From assembly GCF_000467855.2 (NCBI RefSeq), contig NZ_KI259258.1, forward strand, positions 155,390 to 193,007: a DNA stretch of 37,618 nucleotides, given 5' to 3'. The position numbers and the translations under genes were made by a program. The notes under the pieces are model-generated. The model did not search any database. It was not told the origin of the DNA and was given only the letters and a program-made list of their open reading frames with translations. Each line of letters begins with the position of its first letter. The first letter of the stretch is position 1. Shown here piece by piece: positions 23,917 through 32,857 of the stretch. The DNA is from Porphyromonas sp. oral taxon 278 str. W7784. GTDB taxonomy: Bacteria; Bacteroidota; Bacteroidia; Bacteroidales; Porphyromonadaceae.

Positions 23917-26676
23917 ATGCCTCAGCGCCTCTTCCTCCTCGATGCTTACGCCCTCATCTACCGAGCCTACTATGCCTTCATCAAGTCCCCACGGATCGAC
24001 ACCAAAGGGCGTAATACTAGCGCAGTCTTCGGCTTCGTGCTTATGCTTGAAGATCTGCTGGGGAAGGAGAATCCCGACGAGATCGCTGTAGTCTTTGACC
24101 CTCCTGGGGGGACATTTAGGCATCGGGAATACCCCGAGTACAAGGCCCAGCGAGAAGAGACGCCCGAGGGGATACGCATAGCCGTACCGCTCATTCGGGA
24201 GCTGCTGAAGGCCTACCGCATCCCCGCCGTCGAAGTCCCAGACTACGAGGCGGATGATGTCATCGGTACGCTCAGCGTTCACGCTGCCGAGGCAGGCCGT
24301 GAGGTCTACATGGTCACCCCGGATAAGGACTACGGACAGCTAGTGACCGAGCAGGTGCGGATGTACCGCCCGATGCAGGGAGGAGGCTACGAAGTCTGGG
24401 GACCGGAAGAGATTAAGGAGAAGTTCGGGCTCCAGTCGCCCCTCCAAGTCATTGACTACCTTGCCCTCCTCGGGGACAAGGTGGACAACATCCCCGGCTG
24501 TAAGGGTATCGGGGAGAAGGGAGCGCAGAAGCTCCTCGCCGAATACGGTACGATCGACAGCCTGCTAGAGCACGCCTCCGAGATCAAGGGCGCTACAGGC
24601 AAGAAGATCCAGGAAGGGGCGGAGGCTATTCGCCTGTCCTATTATCTGGCTACGATCCGCAGCGATGTCCCTCTAGACTATACCCCAGGAGCATTTGCCC
24701 GAGAGCCCAAGGACGAAGAGGCTGTGCGTAGGCTCTTCGAGGATCTGGAGTTCCGCACGCTCCTCTCCCGTGTCCTAGGCCCAGCCCGTCCCGCTACCCC
24801 TAAGCCTCAGCCTGAACCGATGGGGGATCTCTTCGCCCAGCTCGAGGAGCGGGAGGAGGTTGAGATGCCTGAAGTATCAGCCCTCCCGAAGCTCTCCATC
24901 GAAGTGCTCGATCGCTCTTCCCTCCCCGCCTTCCTCGCTCGTGCTGAAGGGGCGAAGACCCTAGCGCTTGACACCGAGACCACGGGCATCGACCCGTTGA
25001 CCGCAGGGCTCGTCGCCATCACCTTCGCCCTAGATGCCGAGAAGACCTACTACCTCGACGTGCCTGCCGATGCCGAGGCAGCTCGCACCCTCCTGCAGGA
25101 GCTCCGCCCCCTCTTCACCCGTGAGGGTCTCCTCAAGGTAGGCCAGAATCTGAAGTACGACCTGCAGGTGCTCCGCTCCTACGGTGTCGAGGTCGCTGGG
25201 CCCTTCTTCGACACGATGATCGCCCACTACCTCCTCTATCCAGACATGCGTCACGGGCTTGATGAGCTGGCGGAGAAGTTCCTAGGCTATCGGATGATGC
25301 CCTTCGAGGAAATGATCGCTCCCCAGACTACAAAGTCCTTCGACCTAAGACTGGTCGAGCCAGAGCGCCTACAGTTCTACGCTGCCGAGGACACCCACAT
25401 CACCTACCTCCTCTATGAGTACTTCTCGGCACGGATGGAGAAGGCGGGACTCACGAAGCTCTTCGAGGAGATCGAGATGCCTCTGATGCTTGTCCTCCTC
25501 AGGATGGAGCGGGAGGGCGTGCGCCTAGACAAAGCGTGTCTTGCCCGGCAGGCCGAGGAGCTCCAGCGTGCCCTTGCCCTTCTCGAGGAAGAGATCAACA
25601 CCCTCATCGGCCATCCGATCAATATCAACAGCAGTAAGCAGGTGGGCGAAGTGCTCTTCGATGAGCTCCAGATCGTCGACAAGCCCAAGAAGACTAAGAC
25701 TGGTGGCTACACCACAAGCGAAGAGGTGCTGGAGAAGCTTCGGGACAAGCATCCTGTCGTAGGGAAGATCCTGGACTATCGAGGGGTGAAGAAGCTCCTC
25801 AGCACCTATGTCGAGTCCCTGCCTGAACTGGTCTATCCCGATGGCAAGATCCACACCACCTTCAATCAGACCATCGCTGCTACGGGTCGCCTCTCCAGCA
25901 GTAATCCAAACATCCAGAACATCCCCATCCGCACTCCCGAAGGCCGTGCTATCCGTGAGGCCTTCGTACCGGACGAAGGCTGTACCTTCCTCAGTGCCGA
26001 CTATTCGCAGATAGAGCTTCGTCTGATGGCGCACTTCAGCCAAGACCCTGCCCTCATCGAGGCGTTCCGTTCAGGACAAGACGTGCATCAGGCTACGGCT
26101 GCCAAGATCTACGGCATCCCCCTAGAAGAAGTGTCGCCCGACATGCGCCGCCGTGCGAAGACTGCCAACTTCGGTATCATCTACGGGATCTCTGCCTTTG
26201 GGCTCAGCGAACGGCTCTCTATCCCCCGCAAGGAGGCCAAAGAGCTTATCGACGGCTACTTTGCCTCTTATCCTGGGGTGGCTCGCTACATGACGGAGGT
26301 CATCGAGACCGCTAAGAAGCAGGGCTATGTGACGACGCTCCTTGACCGCCGTCGCCTCCTACCCGACATCAATAGCGCCAATGCCGTCGTCCGTGGTTAC
26401 GCCGAGCGCAACGCCATCAATGCCCCTCTGCAAGGCTCTGCTGCCGACCTCATCAAGATCGCCATGATCCGCCTGGACGAAGCGATCCGTCAGCGGGGGC
26501 TCCACAGTCGCATGATCCTGCAGGTGCACGACGAACTGAACTTCAACGTCCCCTTCGCCGAACTCGAAGAGATGACCGAGCTGGTACGCGCGACGATGGA
26601 GTCGATCTACCCTTCGCTCCTCGTTCCCCTCGAGGTCAGCATCGGCCACGGCCCCACGTGGCTCGCCGCCCACTAG
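23917..26676 (+). CDS. polA: DNA polymerase I
   Basis: Cytoplasmic DNA polymerase for Okazaki fragment maturation and repair. The 919-residue protein begins at ATG 23917 (MPQRLFLLDAYALIYRAYY), which fits the family start; an earlier in-frame start would add 150 unrelated residues. The 5'-3' exonuclease domain (about 1-290) has VVFDPPGGTFRH, EADDVIG and GDKVDNIPGCKGIGEKGA. The 3'-5' exonuclease looks intact (LALDTETTG, GQNLKYDL, YAAEDTHITYLLY). The polymerase domain has SADYSQIELRLMAHFS (motif A), RRAKTANFGIIYGISAFGLS (motif B) and QVHDELNFNV (motif C). Both catalytic activities should therefore be present. It ends at a strong terminator. Confidence 0.97.
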   Translation: MPQRLFLLDAYALIYRAYYAFIKSPRIDTKGRNTSAVFGFVLMLEDLLGKENPDEIAVVFDPPGGTFRHREYPEYKAQREETPEGIRIAVPLIRELLKAYRIPAVEVPDYEADDVIGTLSVHAAEAGREVYMVTPDKDYGQLVTEQVRMYRPMQGGGYEVWGPEEIKEKFGLQSPLQVIDYLALLGDKVDNIPGCKGIGEKGAQKLLAEYGTIDSLLEHASEIKGATGKKIQEGAEAIRLSYYLATIRSDVPLDYTPGAFAREPKDEEAVRRLFEDLEFRTLLSRVLGPARPATPKPQPEPMGDLFAQLEEREEVEMPEVSALPKLSIEVLDRSSLPAFLARAEGAKTLALDTETTGIDPLTAGLVAITFALDAEKTYYLDVPADAEAARTLLQELRPLFTREGLLKVGQNLKYDLQVLRSYGVEVAGPFFDTMIAHYLLYPDMRHGLDELAEKFLGYRMMPFEEMIAPQTTKSFDLRLVEPERLQFYAAEDTHITYLLYEYFSARMEKAGLTKLFEEIEMPLMLVLLRMEREGVRLDKACLARQAEELQRALALLEEEINTLIGHPININSSKQVGEVLFDELQIVDKPKKTKTGGYTTSEEVLEKLRDKHPVVGKILDYRGVKKLLSTYVESLPELVYPDGKIHTTFNQTIAATGRLSSSNPNIQNIPIRTPEGRAIREAFVPDEGCTFLSADYSQIELRLMAHFSQDPALIEAFRSGQDVHQATAAKIYGIPLEEVSPDMRRRAKTANFGIIYGISAFGLSERLSIPRKEAKELIDGYFASYPGVARYMTEVIETAKKQGYVTTLLDRRRLLPDINSANAVVRGYAERNAINAPLQGSAADLIKIAMIRLDEAIRQRGLHSRMILQVHDELNFNVPFAELEEMTELVRATMESIYPSLLVPLEVSIGHGPTWLAAH

Positions 26677-26764
26677 CCCCGTCGCCTCCTCCCCGCCCAA
26701 GCGCCCGCTCCTTTCCCCTCCCAGCGGGCTCTTGCTCCCCTGTCCCCTCAGCGCATCAACGATA

Positions 26765-26806
26765 GCCCCCGTAGCGAAAGCCTCCTTTCGCTACGGGGGC
26801 TTCTCT
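26765..26806 (+). terminator. Terminator after polA
   Basis: A perfect 16-bp stem (26765-26780 with 26785-26800) with a 4-base CCTC loop, followed by TTCTCT. It is the strongest hairpin of the region and ends the polA transcript. Confidence 0.9.
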
Positions 26807-26853
26807 CTTCCCTACGCTTTCCCTCTCCTCGCCCTTCCTTCAGCGTCTCTCCC

Positions 26854-26945
26854 GAGGCACCAGTAGCGCCTCTCCTGAGGTACTACTGCTACCTCCAAGG
26901 AGGCGCTACTGGTGCTTCTAAGGTGTAGCTACTACTGCCTCTTTT
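26854..26945. repeat. Short-repeat array, family C, locus 2 (four units)
   Basis: Four units lie at 26854-26872, 26877-26896, 26899-26918 and 26920-26941, followed by CTTTTG. The first is in inverted orientation relative to the third and matches it almost perfectly. The second is an almost perfect palindrome on its own (GAGGTA ... TACCTC). The fourth shares TACTACTGC with the second. The units match the array at 22371-22431, more than 4 kb away, so this is a dispersed family. Confidence 0.78.
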
Positions 26946-27053
26946 GCTTTCTCTTCAACCCTCCTTCTGAGGCAAGAAGCCCCCTGTAAATAAGGCGCTT
27001 CTCCCGCCTTCTCCCCCTTGCACGAGCTAAGGAAAAACCTCATAAGATAGCAC

Positions 27054-27084
27054 TTGTTAGCACGTTCCGAAACTGCTACCTTTG
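27054..27084 (+). promoter_or_regulatory. Promoter of the KAP NTPase gene (TTG-N20-TACCTTTG)
   Basis: TTG at 27054-27056 and TACCTTTG at 27077-27084 are 20 bases apart, a good Bacteroidetes promoter. The start would be near 27091, leaving a short leader before 27135. The gene thus has its own promoter. Confidence 0.75.
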
Positions 27085-27134
27085 CTCTGATACTAGTTCC
27101 TCATTCATTACCGACCTAATACATCTTCCTAGCT

Positions 27135-29429
27135 ATGAGTCGCACCTGGACTTCATTCTTAGCATGGGTAGAAGACATGCACCAAGCGTGGTCAAAGCAT
27201 ATCATCCCCGTAGTCGTCGTAGCCGTGGCCTTCGGCATGCTCCAGAAGCCCCTCTTGGCACTACTCAGTTTCATCGAGTCGACTTGCTTATCCCATCTAT
27301 CGCCAAATTGGTTCGGTGGATTAGTTCTCCTCCTTGTCGGCTACCTACTTAAGCGGGAATGGGATTATCGGAAGATCTATGTCCCTCGTCCTGTCTCCTT
27401 GTGGCTCATCCTCTTGCTTGGGATCTATCTTTGCTATAGGCATTGGGAAGGCTCTTTCTCCTTTTGGTCGATCCCTTACTTAGGGGAGCTAGCTTGGGCG
27501 GATCTCTTGCTAATTCCTTGGGGTGGGGCTGTAGCCATCGCCCTCCGATCAAGGTCGAAGGAAGATCGCTTCTTCCTGGGCTTAGTTTTGCTGGTCCTTT
27601 GTGCCGTTCTTTATTTCCCACCTCAAGCACAAGGGAAGCCTTCCTTAGTGTGGGCTCTCCTGAGTCTTTGTGTTGCTGTAGGTTCTTGCCTGTTAGGTTA
27701 TCTCATTCTATACCGATGGAGCGACAGACTACAGCCTACGAGCAAGGAAGAAGCTCAAAAGGTGATGGAGCTAAGTTCTCGGGTCATAGACCCTGATAAT
27801 GCCATAGAAAGTGAGAAGGATGACTGGTTGAACTTTTCTGCGATGGCTTGGGTCGAGCACAAGAATCTGAAAGCATTAGACCTGAGTAAGGGGTCTTTGA
27901 CGGTCGGGATTCTTGCCCCTTGGGGAAGGGGAAAGACTTCGTTTATCAACCTCTTGAGAAAACGATTAGAGAAGGATGGCGGGATCATTATTTCATTCAA
28001 CCCTCGTGGCTCGAAGTCTGTTTCCTCGATCCCAGAAGACTTCTTTGATTCCTTTGCGAAGGAGTTATCCCGGCATTATTTAGGCTTTGGACTCTTACTC
28101 GCTCGCTACACTAAGCATATAGGATTGCTCAATCAGTATGAATGGACTCGTCCCTTGGGTTCGTTGCTTACTTTACTCTTGCCAGGGAAAGAGCAGGAGG
28201 CGGTCAATCGCACCCTTAGAGAGCTCGGTAAGCGGGTATATGTCCTTCTTGATGATCTAGACCGGCTCTCAGGAGAAGAAATACTGGAAGTCCTCAAGCT
28301 TATCGACCGCAACGCCTCCTTCTCGAATACGGTCTTCATCACAGCCTATGACAAGGCGTATGTGAACAACGTGCTGAAGAAACATCTAGATCACGGGCTT
28401 GATCATTCCTTCATTGACAAGTATATCTCCTGGGAGATTCCCTTGCCAGAGCTAGATAAGGAAATGCTGAAGCGACTTATGAGGATAGAGTTACATATGA
28501 GGGGAAAGGATGGTTATGCTATGGTATATGAAGAAATTCAGAAGGGATGGGAGGAGGTCGGTAGTACAGTCGTAGAATCCTTGAATTCGGTGCGAGATCT
28601 CAAGCGTTATCTTAATCTAGTTATCCCTCGCTACAGCCGGATATTTAGCAAGGTGGATTGTAGAGATTACTTCTTGCTCTATTTGCTTTGCTACAAGGAT
28701 TTTGGTGTTTATTTAGCTCTACATTCGAAACGAATTCTACAACTAGATGTTCCTACCCAGACCTATGTGCTTATCCCAAGTTATGAGGAAGAGCTGAAGC
28801 AAGTGTCTCAATGGAAAGGAAGTAAAAGTATCCTAGAGAGGTTGTTCGCTCCGATCCCAGAAGAGGAAGAGACATATCCGAGGAGGCCCTCTCTTCGTAA
28901 TGTGTCTCAGTTTGATACTTACTTTAGGGGGTTTAGCTTCCCGGAAAGAATTCTTTACGGGCAAGTTTTATCGGAAATAACCCTCTCTATGAGAAAGGGG
29001 ACTCTTCTTAATGATATGGATGACCTGCTCAAGAAGCAAGAGGTAGGGCATGTCGTTGATACCTTCCTCTATCTAGTGAGATCTTCTCGTCAAGGGAGAG
29101 GAGTTCGAGCAGAGGCAATTAAGGCTATGGCGTGTATGTCCTTCACTGGGAACTTGCCCAAGAGGGAGGCAACGATCCTGAAGAAAGAACTTTTCGAGTT
29201 CCTTTCTTTAGATCGGTATGAGATGTATAAAGAGCTTCAGGTTGCTCCAGATCTTCCGAGCTATAAGTCCTTGTTGGAGCCAATGCTCACTTTTGTCGTT
29301 GAAGAGAACCCTCAATGGATATCTGATGTAATCCATGTGCTTAATCTTGAAGAGGGCAGATCTTCCGAGCGGTATGTTTACACTGCCAAGGAGCTTTCTA
29401 AGCTATTATCAGATCATCAGAAGAGCTAA
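27135..29429 (+). CDS. Membrane-anchored KAP-family P-loop NTPase
   Basis: The 764-residue protein has an N-terminal membrane region with about five or six hydrophobic segments (near 23-45, 60-72, 87-101, 119-137, 146-162, 170-193). A STAND-like KAP NTPase domain follows. Walker A is APWGRGKTSF (261-270), Walker B VYVLLDDLDRL (368-378, DDLD at 373-376), followed by a sensor-like FITAYD (401-406). The C-terminal part (about 440-764) is helical and of unknown role. KAP proteins include phage-exclusion factor PifA and membrane scaffolds such as Kidins220, so phage defence or membrane-stress sensing is possible. The gene stands alone, is more A+T-rich than its neighbours, and is flanked by a repeat array and a gene-poor stretch, consistent with acquisition. 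Function is not proven. Confidence 0.85.
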   Translation: MSRTWTSFLAWVEDMHQAWSKHIIPVVVVAVAFGMLQKPLLALLSFIESTCLSHLSPNWFGGLVLLLVGYLLKREWDYRKIYVPRPVSLWLILLLGIYLCYRHWEGSFSFWSIPYLGELAWADLLLIPWGGAVAIALRSRSKEDRFFLGLVLLVLCAVLYFPPQAQGKPSLVWALLSLCVAVGSCLLGYLILYRWSDRLQPTSKEEAQKVMELSSRVIDPDNAIESEKDDWLNFSAMAWVEHKNLKALDLSKGSLTVGILAPWGRGKTSFINLLRKRLEKDGGIIISFNPRGSKSVSSIPEDFFDSFAKELSRHYLGFGLLLARYTKHIGLLNQYEWTRPLGSLLTLLLPGKEQEAVNRTLRELGKRVYVLLDDLDRLSGEEILEVLKLIDRNASFSNTVFITAYDKAYVNNVLKKHLDHGLDHSFIDKYISWEIPLPELDKEMLKRLMRIELHMRGKDGYAMVYEEIQKGWEEVGSTVVESLNSVRDLKRYLNLVIPRYSRIFSKVDCRDYFLLYLLCYKDFGVYLALHSKRILQLDVPTQTYVLIPSYEEELKQVSQWKGSKSILERLFAPIPEEEETYPRRPSLRNVSQFDTYFRGFSFPERILYGQVLSEITLSMRKGTLLNDMDDLLKKQEVGHVVDTFLYLVRSSRQGRGVRAEAIKAMACMSFTGNLPKREATILKKELFEFLSLDRYEMYKELQVAPDLPSYKSLLEPMLTFVVEENPQWISDVIHVLNLEEGRSSERYVYTAKELSKLLSDHQKS

Positions 29430-29930
29430 GGAGCTCAGTCGGAGCTCTGCAATGGCATTCGGGAGGATCTCCTAAGCCTTGTTTGTAAGAGGGATAGTAA
29501 GAGCTCTGCCTAGTATCCTGCGTGGCTACCGAGCAACTTACCTCCTTGTCCCAGAAGTGTCGAACGGTGTGCGTATGGATGGTCGCATTTAGGGATAGGA
29601 TCCCCGTCCTAGTATCGCCAAGCGTGAGCACGTTACAGGTCGGCGCTTGCTTGTCCTGTAGGAGGAGTAGAGAGGTACACTTGAAGTGTGATTGGACGAA
29701 CAACAGATCCCCCAGCTAGATCTACCTTAGACTATGTGAGGAGTACCCCGAAGGATGAGCCTTGTAGGGGCTTTGAGCTCTTGCCTGATGAAAAGGCTGA
29801 TTTGCATAGCATCGCCTACATATATCGGGCGGTCTTAGCCCAAGAGGAGTGAGAGCGTCAGTAGGCTAGCTCCGAGGGGTAAGGCTATGGCGCTACGGCG
29901 GGGACGACTGGGCTTCCTCCTTGCCCTTGC
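29430..29930. other. Gene-poor region between the KAP gene and the rnf operon
   Basis: About 500 bases without a convincing gene. Open frames on either strand (for example a minus-strand frame over 29398-29703) have no start context or recognisable domain and look like chance or decayed sequence. Small GAGCTC-type inverted repeats follow the KAP stop codon (about 29424-29447) but no strong terminator is seen. Confidence 0.45.
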
Positions 29931-29934
29931 TCGG

Positions 29935-29980
29935 GAAAAAACAGTACCGGCCAGCTCGCAGATGCGGGCTGGCCGGTATC
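29935..29980 (-). terminator. Terminator of the rnf operon
   Basis: Read on the minus strand, a perfect 11-bp G+C-rich stem (29945-29955 with 29968-29978) is followed by a run of T (the A6 at 29936-29941). It lies about 25 bases after the rnfA stop codon. Confidence 0.9.
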
Positions 29981-30005
29981 GTATGAGGGAGGGGGCTTGT
30001 ACGCC

Positions 30006-30587
30006 TTACATCTTCACCATGCCACTGAAGCCCATGAAGGCCATGGCAAGGAGACCCGCTGAGATCAGCGCAATGGGTATGCCCTTCATAGCGGGGGGCA
30101 GTTCGGTGCGGCTGAGTTGCTCACGGATGCCAGCGAAGACTACTAGCGCCAGGGTGAAGCCTAAGGCAATGGAGATGGCGTAGACAATGCTCTCGAGGAG
30201 GTTGAAGTCCTTTTGGATGACTAGGATCGCTACCCCGAGGACACAGCAGTTCGTAGTGATCAGGGGAAGGAAGACCCCGAGGGCTTGGTAGAGGGCGGGT
30301 GATACCTTCTTGAGGATGATCTCTACCATTTGCACTAGGGCGGCGATGACGAGGATGAAGGTGATGGTCTGCATGTACTCCATCCCTAGCGGCTCTAGTA
30401 CGAACTTCTGGAGAAGGAAGGTGCACATCGTCGAGAGGGCTAGGACAAAGGTCACCGCAGCGCCCATGCCCAGCGCCGTGTCTACCTTCTTGGATACGCC
30501 GAGGAAGGGACAGATACCGAGGAACTGCGAGAGTACAACGTTGTTGACGAAGACCGCAGCGACAAAGAGGAGGAGGTAATGTGTCAT
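30006..30587 (-). CDS. rnfA: Rnf complex subunit RnfA
   Basis: An integral membrane subunit of the Rnf ferredoxin:NAD+ oxidoreductase that pumps Na+ or H+. The 193-residue protein has six predicted helices. It begins THYLLLFVAAVFVNNVVLSQFLGICPFLGVSKK, the RnfA/NqrE signature with the first membrane cysteine, and continues with the conserved TNCCVLGVA motif in mid-protein. RnfA and RnfE are homologous and face each other in opposite topology, with a shared iron site. It is the last gene of the operon, 7 bases from rnfE. Confidence 0.96.
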   Translation of the reverse strand: MTHYLLLFVAAVFVNNVVLSQFLGICPFLGVSKKVDTALGMGAAVTFVLALSTMCTFLLQKFVLEPLGMEYMQTITFILVIAALVQMVEIILKKVSPALYQALGVFLPLITTNCCVLGVAILVIQKDFNLLESIVYAISIALGFTLALVVFAGIREQLSRTELPPAMKGIPIALISAGLLAMAFMGFSGMVKM

Positions 30588-30594
30588 GGGTGGA

Positions 30595-31182
30595 TTACTT
30601 CTTGCTGCTGAGCTTATTCTTGAGGGCGATGAGGTAGCCTAGCACGAGGAAGGCTCCAGGAGCGAGGACGAAGAGGAGTGCTCCGTATTCCTTGGGCAGG
30701 ATCTGTAGCGTGAAGACGGCACCACTGCCGAGGAGCTCACGTAGCAGGCCCAGCACCGTCAGGGAGAGAGTGAATCCGAGGCCAATACCTACGCCGTCGA
30801 GGCACGAGTGGAGGACACCCTGCTTGGCTGCTACCGCTTCGGCACGACCGAGCACGATACAGTTCACGACGATCAGAGGGATGAAGAGCCCCAGCGAAGC
30901 GTAGAGGCTAGGGACGAAGGCCTGCATGAGCATCTGCACGATCGTCACAAAGCCTGCGATGACGACGATGAAGCTAGGGATGCGGACAGCGTCGGGGACG
31001 AGGCTCTTGATCAGGGAGATGACGGTATTGGAGCAAATGAGGACGAACATGGTCGCCAAGCCCATCGCCATACCATTGAGCGCTGAGGTCGTCGTGGCGA
31101 GCGTAGGGCACATACCGAGGAGGAGCACGAAGGTAGGGTTCTCCGTCGTGATGCCGTTGCGGATGATATCTAGCGGTTTCAT
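30595..31182 (-). CDS. rnfE: Rnf complex subunit RnfE
   Basis: An integral membrane subunit, homologous to RnfA, of the Rnf ion pump. The 195-residue protein has six helices and the RnfE signature NPTFVLLLGMCPTLATTTSALNG (about 15-37), with the cysteine that binds the membrane iron site. A second VNCIVLGRAEA motif is near residue 110. A basic C-terminal tail (KNKLSSKK) ends the protein. It lies between rnfG and rnfA with tight spacing. Confidence 0.96.
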   Translation of the reverse strand: MKPLDIIRNGITTENPTFVLLLGMCPTLATTTSALNGMAMGLATMFVLICSNTVISLIKSLVPDAVRIPSFIVVIAGFVTIVQMLMQAFVPSLYASLGLFIPLIVVNCIVLGRAEAVAAKQGVLHSCLDGVGIGLGFTLSLTVLGLLRELLGSGAVFTLQILPKEYGALLFVLAPGAFLVLGYLIALKNKLSSKK

Positions 31183-31207
31183 AGGATCGAGGACTGAGGG
31201 TAGGGGG

Positions 31208-31870
31208 TTACTTCGATGCCGAGGAGTCGGCTGGCGCTACTGCGGGGGCTGGGCTGGGAGCTTCACCTGTCCTGACTTCGAGCGTAGAGAAGGTGCGCCA
31301 AGCACGATTGACTGCATCGAGGAAGGCACGGCTACTGATCGTCGCAGCGGTGATAGCGTCTACCTTCCCCCCATCCTTAGAGACGGTGAGGGGGGCTTCC
31401 TTCTTCATGTCCAGCCCACGTACATCGCGGATACCAGAGCCTTCGCTCTTCTCGTGGTACCACTCGGGTATGCGAGATCCGAGACCAGGGCTCTCGGAGT
31501 GCTGGAGGACGGAGAAGTCTACGAGCTGACCCGTAGCATCGAAGCCGACCATCACACGGATAAGCCCGCTGAAGCCCTTCTGCGTGTAGCTCTCGATGGC
31601 AAAGCCTACCAGAGCCCCGCCCTTCTTAGCAGGGTAGACGGTGAGGCTGTCTGTCTCGCCCTCGGGGAGGACGAGCATCTTCTCCGCAAAGGGGTTATTA
31701 TCGAAGGCGGGGGCTACGGCACGGATAGCTTCTACCTTGGCCTTCATCTCTGCCTCGGCGATGGGAGCCGTCGTCACGTGGTTCACGACAGCGAGTATCC
31801 CCGAGACGAGGACGCATATCCCTCCGAGGGAGAGGAGCATGTTGGGGAGTGTCGAACTGAGCTTCTTCAT
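31208..31870 (-). CDS. rnfG: Rnf complex subunit RnfG (FMN-binding)
   Basis: A 220-residue subunit with one N-terminal membrane helix and an extracytoplasmic FMN-binding domain. The motif VDAITAATISSRAFLDAV near residues 170-187 contains the Ser/Thr-Ala-Thr site to which FMN attaches by a phosphoester bond. I chose the ATG at 31870 (MKKLSS), 4 bases after the rnfD stop; an upstream GTG would overlap rnfD. The Ala/Pro/Ser-rich C-terminal tail of about 25 residues is unusual. The product passes electrons between RnfC-side and membrane iron centres. Confidence 0.94.
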   Translation of the reverse strand: MKKLSSTLPNMLLSLGGICVLVSGILAVVNHVTTAPIAEAEMKAKVEAIRAVAPAFDNNPFAEKMLVLPEGETDSLTVYPAKKGGALVGFAIESYTQKGFSGLIRVMVGFDATGQLVDFSVLQHSESPGLGSRIPEWYHEKSEGSGIRDVRGLDMKKEAPLTVSKDGGKVDAITAATISSRAFLDAVNRAWRTFSTLEVRTGEAPSPAPAVAPADSSASK

Positions 31871-31874
31871 ACGG

Positions 31875-32852
31875 CTAACGTCCACCGAAGTGCTTCGGAC
31901 GGATATACATGTTGATCAGAGGAGTGAAGCTATTCATGATGAGGATAGCGAAGGACATCCCTTCGGGGTAGCTGCCGAAGAGACGGATGAGGATCGTCAG
32001 TAGACCGATCAGCGCACCATAGAGGAGTTGACCTCGGGCGCTCATGGGGCTCGTCACATAGTCCGTCGCCATGAAGATCGCCCCGAGCATCATACCACCG
32101 GTGAGCAGGTGGAAGAGGGGTGAGGGATAGAGCGCTGGGTCAATGAGGTGCATGAGCCCAGAGAAGGCGAAGGCCGTCCCTAGTACGGCTACGGGGATGT
32201 ACCACGTGATCACTCGGCGATAGAGCAGGTACCCCAGCCCAAGGAGTAGCGCTAGCGCACTCACTTCGCCCAGACTACCGCCATGGATGCCGAAGAAGAG
32301 GTCCATGGACGAAGGGATCTGGTCCCAGCTCATGCCAGGAGCACCTGTCTGTATCCCCTTGGCTATGCCTAGTGGGGTGGCGCTGGTCACTGCGTCGGTA
32401 TAGCTCATGTACTGCCCAGGCTGTGGCCAGAGCGTCATCTGAGCAGGATAGGCGATGAGGAGGAAGACACGCCCCACAAGTGCGGGGTTGAAGATATTTC
32501 CTCCGAGCCCTCCGAAGCTCATCTTCCCTACACCGATCGCCACCACTGCGCCGATGAGGATGATCCACCAGGGGAGACTCGAGGGAAGATTCATCCCGAG
32601 GAGGAGCCCCGTAAGAATGGCGGATCCATCGCCGATGGACGTGGGTCGCTTGTAGAGATACTTAGTGATAGCCCATTCGGTGACGACACAGCCTAGGACA
32701 CTTACAAGTAGGACAACGAAGGCTCCTAGCCCGAAGGTGAAGAGTGAGACTAAGCACGCTGGAGCTAGGGCGATGAGCACCGCATACATGTTGCGCTCGA
32801 CGCTGTCACCGCTGTGGATGTGAGGGGAGGGGGATATGATGAGACGATCCAT
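31875..32852 (-). CDS. rnfD: Rnf complex subunit RnfD (FMN-binding)
   Basis: A 325-residue membrane subunit with about nine to ten helices. It begins with RLIISPSPHIHSG and shows the conserved FGGLGGNIFNPALVGRVFL and the FMN-attachment region DAVTSATPLGIAKG (about 150-163), where the threonine carries FMN. It is homologous to NqrB of the Na+-translocating NADH:quinone reductase. It sits 5 bases after rnfC and 4 before rnfG. Confidence 0.96.
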   Translation of the reverse strand: MDRLIISPSPHIHSGDSVERNMYAVLIALAPACLVSLFTFGLGAFVVLLVSVLGCVVTEWAITKYLYKRPTSIGDGSAILTGLLLGMNLPSSLPWWIILIGAVVAIGVGKMSFGGLGGNIFNPALVGRVFLLIAYPAQMTLWPQPGQYMSYTDAVTSATPLGIAKGIQTGAPGMSWDQIPSSMDLFFGIHGGSLGEVSALALLLGLGYLLYRRVITWYIPVAVLGTAFAFSGLMHLIDPALYPSPLFHLLTGGMMLGAIFMATDYVTSPMSARGQLLYGALIGLLTILIRLFGSYPEGMSFAILIMNSFTPLINMYIRPKHFGGR

Positions 32853-32857
32853 GGGGA

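Noticed and set aside
29398-29703. Minus-strand frame of about 100 residues after the KAP gene
   Set aside because: No start context, low complexity and overlap with the KAP 3' end; it looks like chance or decay.
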